A stretch of DNA of 64,000 nucleotides from Ulva prolifera. Lineage: Eukaryota; Chlorophyta; Ulvophyceae; Ulvales; Ulvaceae. The position numbers and the translations under genes were made by a program. The notes beneath the pieces were generated by a model. The model did no database searches. It worked only from the letters and a program-made list of their open reading frames with translations, and was not told the DNA's origin. Shown here in pieces: positions 48,119-58,839 of this stretch; within the stretch, counting starts at the first letter, position 1; each line of letters starts with the position of its first letter. The stretch is from NCBI GenBank assembly GCA_023078555.1, contig CM041197.1, forward strand, positions 2,886,501 through 2,950,500. The letters are read 5' to 3'.

Positions 48119-48478
48119 CAGGACGTCACCGGTGTGGCTGTGATGCACGGCAGTGCAGCTGGGCCGGTGGAAGCACTGTGTGGCTGTTGTGGCACGATCT
48201 GTGGAGTGGATGCCGATGTGTAATGCCTGCCACAGTGACCATGCCACCCGTACTGCCCAGTCAATGGATGTGGCACACACGCTGAGCACATGACAAGCAC
48301 AGCCATGTAGCGCGCACAGTGTACACTCGCTTTGTCACCTACGCAACATTGCAGCAGAGCCACTCAAAAATTGGGGTAAATTCTGCGGAAATGATCATGA
48401 CAGGGTTCCCTGGACGTCGCGGCCTATCGGCGTGGTGGGGATCCTACACGCCCCGTCGCTCCAGCCTGCCGCTCACCC
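48119..48478. other. Convergent gap between exportin-7 and CLEC16A stops
   Basis: The 360 nt between the two stop codons must carry both 3' untranslated regions, so the two transcripts may overlap at their ends. No repeat or open frame of note. Confidence 0.7.
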
Positions 48479-51400
48479 TCATCTTCTACTCGACCCTCCC
48501 ACAACCTCTGGATTCCTAGCCCGGCCGTTCTCGGCCACGGTCCCCTCATCCGTTGCATCGTCGTCATCGTCGTGCGCGGGCATGCTGTTCACGAGTGGCA
48601 CCGCAGGCGTGGCTAGAGGTGTGATCACCTCCACGACCGAGTCGACAAACGCGGTGTGCGCCTCCCGGAGCGCGGTCGTGACGTCCTCCACCGCCGCCTC
48701 GCTCTCCAGTGCCAGCACCCACACGCCGTCGCCGAGCTGGTACGCCTTCGAGCTGAGCGAGAACGGCATGCCCTGTTGCCGCGCGGCCGCAATCGCCTCG
48801 AGCAGCATGCTCACCGTCGGTCGCACCGACGCCTTGAGCCACTTGCGGTGCTGGTCGTGGGACTCCGGCAGCGTCGCGAGCAGCGGCGCAGCCGACAGCA
48901 CGTGCCCCGCGGACACGGTGTTGATCGCGGGCGAGAGCAGCGTCGCGTGCGGGGACACGGTCGCGAGCGGCTGGCCCTTGATCTTCGGGGACAGCACGGT
49001 CAGCAGCGCGGAGCGCTCCTCACCGCGTCGGAAGGACACGCGGCACGGGTGTGCCGGCGCCTGCGACATCGACACCAGCGCGCCCTCCGTGAGCGTGGAC
49101 GCCTCCGCATTGAAGCGCGGCACGGGCGGCGCCGCCGCGACGGCGCCGGTGTGGAGGGCCTCGTGGATCTGGAGGAGCAGGCAGGCGCGGGAGACGGTGG
49201 AGAGGGCGGAGATGGCGGCGACGGCAGAGGGGTCGAGGGGGCGCGTGGAGTGCGGGCGCGTGCGCGTCGGGGGGATGAGGAACTGCAGCAGGTCAGCGGT
49301 GTAGCAGCGCAGCGTGCCCTGGACGGCGATCGGCCGCAGCCGCGCCCACTCGAGCGCGGCGAGCGGCAGCAGCGCATCGGCCCACACGCCGCGCGCGTCG
49401 CGCAGCAGCGCGGCGCGTGCCGTGGCCGTCGTCGCGCTCAGTGCGGCTGCAGCCGGCGGTGGCACGGCGACGCCGCCACCCTCCGCCGGCGGGAGCACCC
49501 GCCCGAGGAGCCACGCCGCGGCGGCCCCCGCCGCCGGCGCGACGTCCTCCCGCTGCAGCAGCTGCAGCAGTGCGTCGGCGACCTCGCCGCGGTGCGCGGC
49601 CGCGAGCCGCTGCGTCGCGTCGTCGGTCGCGGGCCGCATGCGGTTGCTCACGACGGCCCGCACGAGATCGTCGACGACGATGTCTGAGTTGAGGGACAGC
49701 GCCGCGGAGATGCCAATCGACGTGCTGAACGCGAGGGAGCCCTGCGGGGACAGCAGTCGCGACGACGACTCCGGCAGCGGCCCGGACACGTCCTCGAGCA
49801 GGCCGGTCACTGCCCCGATTGGCGCGAGCCCGGCCGTCGCGGTGTCGCCGCTCGGGTCGAGCGCGAGGCCTAGCGCCGCTGCGAGCTCCGACGGCAGCCG
49901 TGCGGCCGCGGCCGCGACGAGCGTGCGCACGGCCGCCGCGGCGGCCGCCGCGTCGCGGCCGCGCAGGCAGCCGAGCACGGCCTCGCGGCAGCGCAGGAAG
50001 CGCGCGCCCCCCGGCGCGCCGACGCTCCGCGTCGACCCCAGCGAATGCGAGTTGTTCAGCCGCCGCGACACGCTGTCCCCTGGGCCGGGCTCGCCGTCAC
50101 CCCCCTCCGTGGCCGCGTCGGCGGCCGCGGCCTCGGCCGTCGTCATTGGCGGCCGCGGCACCGCCGCCGCCGGCCCGGCGAGGAGCGTGCACGCGACGGC
50201 CTCGAGCATACTGGGCGCACGCAGCTGCGCGAAGATGCGCTCGACGCTGTACAGCGCCGTGCACGGCTTGATGCTCACCGCGCCCGCCGCGCTCGGCGCC
50301 GCTGCTGCCGCACCCTCCGCTGCCTGCAGCAGTGCATGAACCCTCAGCCTCACTACTCCCGCAGTCGTGGGCAAGCCACGCCCGCCACCCTTTGCTATGG
50401 AATCAGTGTCGCTCCACACCAACACCCCGCCGCATGCACGTGCCGTCGCTCTGCGCAGCACCACAGTGGGTGGCGGTACATCCCAACACATGACACGGCT
50501 CATGCAGCAACCCAGAACAACGGGTGACATAGCCAGACTGTCGAGGTTCGAGGCCTACACGCCTCCTATCACCATGCCAGTGAGGTACTTCAGGAGGACG
50601 CAACCACGAGGACACACGAAGAGCACATAAATACAGGTGCCAGTATCGCAGCTCGGGCCACTGCATCACCAGTGCAAGCCACCAAGCGCTGTAATCGCAA
50701 GCGCTCGACTGCGCAAATCCAGAGGGGCATGGACACGCACGTTCGCGGCTAGGAGGGGCCCGACGACGATCGGCTCCACAAAGCCGTCCCAGAACTTGCG
50801 GGACACCTCGGCGCGCAGGCGCGGGTTGGCCACCTCGATGACATCGCCGACGTACGACAGGTAGTCCTCCATCTCCGTCATCGTGTGGTCCATGTCCTTC
50901 AGCACAGACGACCGCCCTGCAGCAGCCGCATGCATGTCACACATGCGCGACGCAGCCTCCAGTGTCGTGCTGTGGGGAACCCAGACGCAGCCGCCTGGGC
51001 TCAGCGGAGAGCGCCGGCAGGGCGCGTGGCGCTGGGCCCGCAAGCTGCAGCTCCCAGTGCCTCGAATGCCAACCGCAGCTGTGCCAGTTTTTACTGTGAG
51101 GTGGCCACCAGGGGCGTCATACACAGGAGGGCGTGACCGCGCACAACGGTCGGCCACATGCACAGCCTGTCAGTACAACGCTGCGCACGGCACAGCAGGA
51201 ACACCGGAGTTCCGTGTTGTTTGCGACTTGCAGCTCTGCTACTGCTATGGTGCGGCCGCGTGAGAGATGGCCCCCGTGCAGCACGCAGCGCGGCGGGATG
51301 TGGGGGGGGGGCGCACCGGACTGGAGGGCGTCAAGGTGGCGGTCGAAGTGGAGCGCGTGGTCCGCGAGGTGCAGCGCGACCTCGTGGAAGTAGTGGCTGC

Positions 51401-52201
51401 AGGGGGCGCTCGCGACGTAGTCGAGCATCGAGGGGTCTCCGACGGAGTAGACGTTGATGGTGAGCATCCGCACTGCGGCGCGCACCATGCCCTCGCTGTG
51501 GTTGAACAGCTTGCGCGCCTCGTTGTACAGCGGGAACGACGCCCTGCACCGCAAGCCCCGGGCCGTCACTGCAGCGCCCGGCAGGCGGCACCGCTGACGG
51601 CGCATGACCGTGCACAGCCGCCAAGGGCCGCGCCGCGCTCATGTGCTGTGTTCACAGCACGCAGCGCAGCGAGAGGCCCTAGAGGGTGTGCCGCAGCAGC
51701 GCCTCCGGCGGCGCTGCCCCGCCATGGGAGGCACGCCATGAGACGCAGCGCCACGCAACCCGGACGTCTGTCACGTGGAAGTGTGCCCCCAGCCCCATGC
51801 TGCCCGGCAAAGCTGGCACCAAGCTCCCGCGGCAGCGGCTGCAGAGGGCCTGACGAATTCCCCACCCCCTCCGCCCCCAACCCCCCCGCCTAGCCCCCCC
51901 CTGCTCGCTGAGCAACTGCTGCATGCATCCCAGAGCTCCTGGCAGCTGCACAATCCCTGGCAGCTGCACACTCCCTGGCCGCAGCAAGTGCCTCGGCAGT
52001 GGCGGTGCAGGCTTGCAGGCGGGGCAGAGACCACGGGCCCCCTGTCCACAAGGAGAGAGAGACGGAGAGGGCCTAGGTGGGGCAGGGGAAGAGAGAGATA
52101 CTGACAAAAGAGCGAAAAGAGAGGGAAAGAGTTGAGGAGAGCTGTCTTGCCACCGTGCTTTTAGAAAACCTCCAGCAGAACACCAAGAGCGACGGAGGCA
52201 G

Positions 52202-52234
<33 letters not shown>

Positions 52235-54302
52235 CGAGCGCGGCGCACCGGTTGTTGGCGTCGACCTGGAAGAAGAACTGGATGGTGTCGCGGTCGAGCT
52301 TGAAGGAGATGGTCTTCAGGAGGGTGATGAAGTGCGCGAGCACTTCCTCGTCGCGCAGGTCGAAGCCGAGGCCGATGATGTCGTTCAGGTGGTTGTTGCT
52401 GAACAGGAAGAACATCGACGTCTGCTTCGAGATGTTGGTGATGAGGATCGACAGCGTCTGCATGCGCCGCCCGCCGTCAGTGGGGGGTGTGCCCTCGCGG
52501 TAAAGAAAACCTGAATCTACTGAGGCGTATACTGAAGAGGACATCAGCAACTCCGAATTAACGGGACCACATATGCCCTGTGCCCAGTGATGTGCATGGG
52601 CAGTGCTGGCAGAGGCGTGCGGGGGGATGGTGGCGTGGGTGCACTCCAGGCGTTGGCGGGATCCGCCTGGTGGACGAAGGGCAGAGGGAGATGACACAAG
52701 CGCATTTCATGGCAGACCACCGACATCGACCGCACAGGCTGCGGATAAGACCTGCGGTGTTGCAAAGCAGCTACTGGCTGCAGTAGCGGCTGCCTTGTTG
52801 CCTTGGCCATTGCAGCTACAAGGAGGCGGGGGAGGTGTGGACGCGGAAGGAGCAGCGGCTGGCGGGAGTGTCAGGGGGGAAACGGCGGTGACGCAGTGGG
52901 TGTTGGGGGACGATGGCTTGGTGTTCAAGTAGATGCGGTGGCAGAGGTGGCAGAGCTGGGGATGGCTGCATGCTGTGGCTGCACACTGTGCGTGTAGCTG
53001 TATGATTGCAGGCGGCTCTGTGGTGGTTCCGGGATGTGTGTTACATGAGACCTGGTGGCTGAGACCTGGTGGCTGAGCAGGTGCCGATAGCATGCCTGGC
53101 AACGGCCACGGCAGGGCTGGCCTCGAGTGGACTTTGCACTGGAAAGAGATTGTAGGGCTGGCTGTTGGCAGATGGACCGGGCAGAGTGCTGTTAGCTGTG
53201 AGCCCTGGGCAGGTCATGCACAGGTGTGCTGTGTGTGCCTCTTGCATGCATTGCTCACTCTTGTGGGCCACGTGACGTCATTGTCCTGTTTGTCTGAACC
53301 CATGTTGGTTTTTTCTGTGCTCCCGGTGGATTGCCGGACACGGACAGCCTCGCTCTCGAGGGCTGCATATATTAGAAACATGCTTTCTGGTATCGATGTT
53401 GTTTGCTTGACTCACCTAGGCGTCTGATGAGGCCCTTTGGCAAGGCCGAAACATGTTGCGTCTGTCCGTGATTGTCATGTAACCAGCAACAACCAGTGCA
53501 CTTTTCTACCTCAGTACAGGTCATGCAACAGTATGCATGTGGCAGCATGCATGCATATGCTGCAGCACCACAGCAACAGACACCACAGCCCGGAAGCAAC
53601 TGGAAACCGGAATTGATCGCATTAGGCATGCGCGAGTAGCACATGCAGACTGCGGCTGGAGCCGGCGGTGGCCAAGGCTGGTGGCTTTGCATGACTGCAA
53701 GCACTGCCAAGCACAAATTCAAGGTGACCAGGAACGATGTATGCATGCCGATGACATGCAATATGGAATGGCATAACTACCAAACGAGCCAAATACGATG
53801 AACCATGCTCACTAAGGTCGCTGACGGCGTGTGTGATTACTGTTGAATGGATTCTTGTGAATTCTTTCCACAGCTGGCTGGTAACGGCAATATGCTGCAA
53901 CTCGCTGAGCGATGTGACGCAGCACAGATCAGACGACTCTGAAGAATTCAAATGAGCACAAGCGCCAGGCGCTGCAGGAGGGGCACAGACCTGCAGAAGC
54001 TGCACAGCAACGTCTCCGCGCCTGTGTGAAGGCACAGCCAATATCCGCTTGTAATGCTTCAGCATGTTGTGCTCCAAGAAGTACTCAAAGACCCTCGAGT
54101 CATTCTGATCCCCCCAGATCAAGAGTTCAGCTAGCTCACGAAGAGTTTCGATCAGCGTGGCCTTGTTGAATGCATTGACTACTTGATTCGCGGGATCCAA
54201 CAGCACGTTGTGTATGCGCTGCAGCTCTTCGAATGAATGCGTAGGCATCTCATCATTGGGAGACCCCCCAAAAATGCGGGACCAGAAGCCTTTTTCTGCC
54301 AT
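48479..54302 (-). CDS. CLEC16A: CLEC16A / TT9-like endosomal trafficking and autophagy protein
   Basis: Family members (animal CLEC16A/Ema/GOP-1, Arabidopsis TT9) act in endolysosomal traffic and mitophagy. Exons (minus) are 54302-53991, 52457-52249, 51543-51317, 50916-50741 and 50323-48479, in phase, 922 residues. The start is the ATG at 54302 (MAEKGFWSRIFGG). The conserved N-terminal FPL domain runs about residues 15-200: LLIWGDQNDSRVFEYFLE, TLSILITNISKQTSMFFLFS, NNHLNDIIGLGFDLRDEE, FITLLKTISFKLDRDTIQFF, SFPLYNEARKLFNHSE and MVRAAVRMLTINVYSVGDPS. A second conserved part follows (GPLLAANVR-side helices, then SIKPCTALYSVERIF). The last exon is 1845 nt and extremely GC-rich, coding long Ala/Arg/Ser/Pro stretches and a better-ordered C-terminus (KWLKASVRPTVSMLLEAI). 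The terminal region is poorly conserved in the family. Intron 1 is 1.5 kb. Confidence 0.93.
51302..51311 (-). repeat. Short poly-C tract at a 5' splice site (CLEC16A intron)
   Basis: A C10 run on the sense strand begins 5 nt into the intron after exon 51543-51317 (CCG|GTGCG then C-run). Confidence 0.85.
52203..52234 (-). repeat. Poly-C tract near a 5' splice site (CLEC16A intron)
   Basis: A C32 run on the sense strand, the longest in the window, starts about 14 nt into the intron after exon 52457-52249. Confidence 0.95.
52501..52577 (+). repeat. Dispersed short repeat, copy 6 (CLEC16A intron 1)
   Basis: It contains taaagaaaacctgaatctac, tgaggcgtat, gaggac, cagcaactcc, gaattaacgggacc and acatatgcc in the family order. 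It is antisense to CLEC16A, starting 44 nt from exon 52457-52249. Confidence 0.8.
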
Positions 54303-55271
54303 TTTCAGGGCCTGTGGAACCTGCACAGCCACCTGATCGCGCTTGGGACTCGCTCACGATGGCAGCATGGCCAAGCGGATGACTGGCGCTCAACGCAGCA
54401 CCTATTCCGTCACATGAGCACGCATACATGTGATTAAATCAGCGATCTAGTGGAAATTTATAGCATACACTACGATCTTGAATCGGGGCCGCGAGCACAA
54501 GATCATGCACGCGCTGCAAGCCCTGGATATCGGTCGCACCACAACCATGGATCCATCACTAGAAAGGCAGTTTACATCTCATACGACTCGCGTATATAGC
54601 AAGGATGGCATTCAGATGTCCAGGCGTCAAGACGGTAGCTCGTAATGCGACAGTCGCGAAGTGCAGCGTCAGATCTCCGCGACGAAAGGAGCAGGTAGGT
54701 ATCACACACCTTGACACACCAATAATTATGGCTATTACAGCCAAGAGCAGCCCGTTATCAGCCGCTTTAGACCACCAGCGTTCATCGTCCCTGGGTGACC
54801 GACTCCTACCGCTACCGCGTCAGGGAACAGCCTATACGTTAAGAATATGCAAACACAGGCCGATAAACTGTAAGAACAGTCACTTAGAAGGCGTTACAAA
54901 AGAGCAGAGATGCTCAAAGGTCCAAACGAACAAGGCCAGCCTGATGCGCACAACTGAAGAGCATGCATATAATCCGCAACGCCAGAGTACCGTCAGATAC
55001 CACAACCACACCAATCACAAATGAACTCACACATGTTCCTGTGGGAATCTGTGCACTTGTCCATGGCAAGGGGGCTGAGAGGCAAGTGTGCTGCGTCCCT
55101 CGTTTTGTCGGTGGGCTGACAAATGCGTTGGTCGCGGCTGTGCACTGGCTGCATCCTGCGACAGTCGCGCCATGTGTGTGTCAACAGTATGTAGTAACAC
55201 ATTAGCACATCTTTGGATTGTTCGCGTGATTCGCAAAAGCGTTCGGAAGCCGTGCACGCAAATCGGGCAGC
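54303..55271. other. Divergent intergenic region between CLEC16A and COPE
   Basis: The 969 nt between two divergent start codons contains both promoters, possibly a shared bidirectional one. It is less GC-rich than the coding exons. No open frame with recognisable similarity. Confidence 0.65.
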
Positions 55272-56925
55272 ATGGCTGACGTTCTTTTCCCTGTGCAAAA
55301 CTTGTTTTATCTGGGAGCGTATCAGCGCGCAATAAATGAAGCGCAAGATCTCGCGGGTCTCTCAGAGGCAGACAGCACGACTCGAGATGTCTTGGTGTAC
55401 CGTTCTTACATCGCGCTGGGGAGCGCTGAGGTGCGACTGGAGCAGCCCCCATGACTGGTCCAGGCTGATCATGCGCTCAGAAATGACTACGGGGGGTCTG
55501 ATGTGCAGCTGGTGATCAGCGAGATCCCGGACAGTGCTGCTCAGGCCCTGCTGGCAGTCAAGCTGTTCGCTCAATACAAGTCTGGGCAAAAATCCAAGGT
55601 ACAGAGCTGAACACATCAAGTTTCAGACAGTCATGTCTGTTTCTAATCAACAGCCTGTTGCTGAGAGTGCGGCCGACTGCAGGATGATTGTCTAGCGACT
55701 GTGAAGCAATGGATGGACGATGCGACAATCTCAGCAAATTCCACTGCCTGCATCATCGCAGCTTTAGTATATGCAGGCGAAGGTAGCATCCCCGATGCTT
55801 TGAGAGCCTGCCATGCTGGCAACACCCTGGAAATGTGCGATCACTGACCACATTGACTGGTCCTGAAATACGAGCGTTTTTGTGCATGGTCAACGCACAG
55901 ACAAGCCCTCTCAGCAGAAACAAGCGAATATGATCTGCAGGCAAGCAACTATGGTGCAGCTGTATCTGCTCCTGGACCGACCAGACTACGCAGAGAAGGT
56001 GGTCAAGGCGTGTTTTGTGGCCTGCCCCGATGCAATTGTGGTCTGTGGGACAAGGCTAGCCTCCTGGACCTGTCATACTGTCTGCAGGCCCTCAGCAACC
56101 TATGCATGATATGTTGTGTAAGACCGTTTTGCAACAGCTCACAAACATGTTGATCGACAAACGTGCAGGCCATGTCTACAGCGGACGACGATGCAACATT
56201 GACACAGCTAGCCATTGCATGGACCGGGCTTGCTCTCGGCGGAGCAAAGGCTCAAGAGGCTGCATATGCATTCCAGGAGCTTGGTGATAAGTACACGTGG
56301 ACGGTGTGCTCTTCCAATGCAGGCACCAATGCACAACCAGAGCCATCGTTGCCTCAGCCATCCACATGCCTTTTCCATGTCTTCTGAACAGTCTTCAGAG
56401 CCTTGCCAGAGCTTCCGCTTTGCCGTACTGTGGTAAATTTCGGGCACTGCGTGTCTTCTGTAGACAGTGGAGACTGTGTGCTCCACATCGGATGCGGCCC
56501 GCCGTGTGTCTACTGCCACTCCAACCCTTGTGGGCCACGCCAGTGTCTCGCGAAGCCAGCTGAGCAAGACCTGTCAGGACGACCCAGCAGTCCATCCTTC
56601 AACACGTGAGTGAGCGAGCAGTGAAGCAGGCAAAGCTGGTGTGCAGGCAAAGCTGCACAACGGGGTGGCGGCGGCAAACATGCGCATGCTGCGGTGGGAA
56701 GAGGCCGAGACGGAGCTGCAAGATGCGCTGCGCAAGGACGACAAGGACGCCGAGGCCCTTGCAAACCTGTGTGCAGTCGCGCAGCACCTCGGGAAGCCCT
56801 TCAAGCGGTACCTGACCCAGCTGCGCATGCAGCACCCGACACACCCGCTGTCCGTGCGCTGGGAGACCGCCGACAAGGAGATCGACCGGGTGCAAGCAGA
56901 TATGTTTGGGAAGGTTGCAGCTTGA
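55272..56925 (+). CDS. COPE: Coatomer subunit epsilon
   Basis: TPR-like subunit of the COPI coat that retrieves Golgi cargo to the ER. Exons are 55272-55430, 55509-55598, 55683-55834, 55941-56007, 56169-56303 and 56647-56925, in phase, 293 residues (plant and animal homologues have about 290-308). Diagnostic stretches are LFPVQNLFYLGAYQRAINEA at the N-terminus, VQLYLLLDRPDYAEKVVKA, DDDATLTQLAIAWTGLALGG, AAYAFQELGDKY, HNGVAAANMRMLRWEEAET and AQHLGKPFKRYLTQL. The intron after 56007 must start with GC (AAG|GCGTGT) to keep alignment and phase; the nearest GT donors break the frame. The start is the first ATG of the open frame and matches the family start. Confidence 0.95.
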
Positions 56926-58839
56926 GGGAGAGCACGCCATCTCGCCTCTGAGCGCTGATGGGCTGCTTTGCAGCCTGGTCTTTGCTGGCTCAGAAATGGC
57001 GATAGGCGAATGTGCAGGCCACGATGCTGACGAGCCAAGCCTACTCGTTCAGGCATGACTGAGTTGCGGTGGCACTGAGAATGCAGATTGCTCAGCGTTG
57101 CTGAGATACCCAGATTTTGACTTACAGTCTGCGCCATCAATGCTTCGTTGTGCACTCGACAATCCATGTGATACATTCACTCAGTGCGGAATGAAGATGC
57201 ATAACAAAGGGATCATAAAAGCAGCTGCTAACATAGTGGAGTCCTTGATGGTGTATGCGATGATGTAATCGAGTGATTCATGCAGGTTTCATTCCCAGCA
57301 CACATGCCTCCTGCCATTCGTCCAGCTTGTGCATTACTCTAACAAACAAGCTATGGCAAAGGGCCGTTTGGCGTTTGACAATCATGCGATGCTCTCAACT
57401 AGCCTGGCAATGCCAGGCTGCCTTATACCGCGCCAGTATGCTGTGACACCACAGTTTGCTCAGTTGATAAGATGGCCACCATTACATCCTGGCTTTCAAA
57501 CGGCCCCTTGCTCATCAGTGTACCCACCAAATCTCATATGTGTACAAATCCATGGCGCATGAATTTCTCACGGTACCAGTCCGGTGATGCAGCCTGCATC
57601 AGTTCCATTGGAAAGTTCTGTCTAGAAAGCTACTCCCAGAGGATCTGCGCATGCTCGCCAGAGCGAGGCGGGCCACCCGTGCTCCTTCTGCTCACAACTT
57701 TCCATGGGGCGATAACATCCTGGCTTCGTCGAATCTTCGGGCCGACGGTTGCGGCATTGTCACCTGCAGTGAAACGACCGTGCAGCGGGGGCTGACTTCA
57801 CTTCCCAGCTGCCCTTGTGCCCGGCACCTTGCAGAAGTAGACAATGCATGCTCGGAGCCGAGGCCACAGCAGCTCCCATACAACTCCAGCGCCAAAGTAG
57901 AGGCGACCCGCTGTGACCTGGTCACCCTTGTCCATGCCAGCGCATCGCCGGTCATGCCAGCACGCTGTTCGAACAGCCTCAATCACGCGATGACCAACAC
58001 CGTGTCGCGTGAACCAGGGGCAGCAGCAGCAGTGTTCACACCTGTCAAATGGTCCAAGGAAGCCTTCATCACATCAGGGGCTCTCCGAGCGCCCGCGGGG
58101 ACCGCCGGCCGGCCACTCCCCAGCCTGCCGGCGGCCGGCGTGCCCCGAGCCACCGACTCTTGCGGCCCCCCAGACCCTGGCGGCGGCCGCCGGCCGCCGG
58201 GAGGAGGCTGCATGGCAGGCAGGCTCGCGCTGCGTGCAGGCCCAGGAGCAGTGGGTGGCTTGGGGCCGGTGCTCACGAGGCGGCGGTGCCGGAAGCGCTT
58301 CTGCGCGCGCTCCTCTGTGGACAGCACCCTGCACCGCCGCTGGGCTCGTGTGCGGGAGGGGGTGGCACGGTGCAGAGGACACTGTGCAAAGTGATGCTGA
58401 TTTTCTTGAGTGCAGCGGCAGGCGCCTGCTGTGCGAATCGTTGTTGATGGACTGCGGTCATGAACCAGGGGGTGACCCGGCACGGGGCGGCGCATCCGGC
58501 AGTACATTCCACCACAAAACATGGCTTGATGTGCTCCCCATGGGAGCTTGCTGGCACGTCACCACCCTCATGTGCCCTGTGGCTCAGTGCATACCCTGCC
58601 AATAGGACAAATCCACAGGATCATCCCCTCGCCAGACGCCGTCAAATCAAAGCCGCCTGGCTTCCCCGCACTCAGGCGCGCATGTACGTTGTGCTGTTCC
58701 GACAGCGGCACTGCGAGCTACAGCGCTGCGAGCTCAGCTACAGCGGCGGAACGGAGGGCCAAGCACAGCGCCCAGCTTGGACACACTCGCAACCTGGTGC
58801 CTGTCCACATGCAAAGTTCCAATCACGACACGGACGCAC
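56926..58839. other. Region after COPE, containing the unresolved 3' part of the coiled-coil gene
   Basis: 56926 to about 57980 shows nothing recognisable. From about 57983 to 58522 the minus strand has open frames rich in Pro, Arg and Ala, one including EERAQKRFRHRR. One may be the terminal exon of the coiled-coil gene on the right, but reading phase did not let me choose between two acceptors. Confidence 0.45.

Noticed and set aside
48656-50339. Long plus-strand open frames opposite the last CLEC16A exon
   Set aside because: They are shadows of an extremely GC-rich exon: Arg/Ala-rich, no domains, and antisense to a well-supported frame.
50541-50560. A ggttcgaggcc motif resembling a tRNA B box
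   Set aside because: No matching A box or cloverleaf could be drawn around it. No tRNA or rRNA gene was found anywhere in the window.
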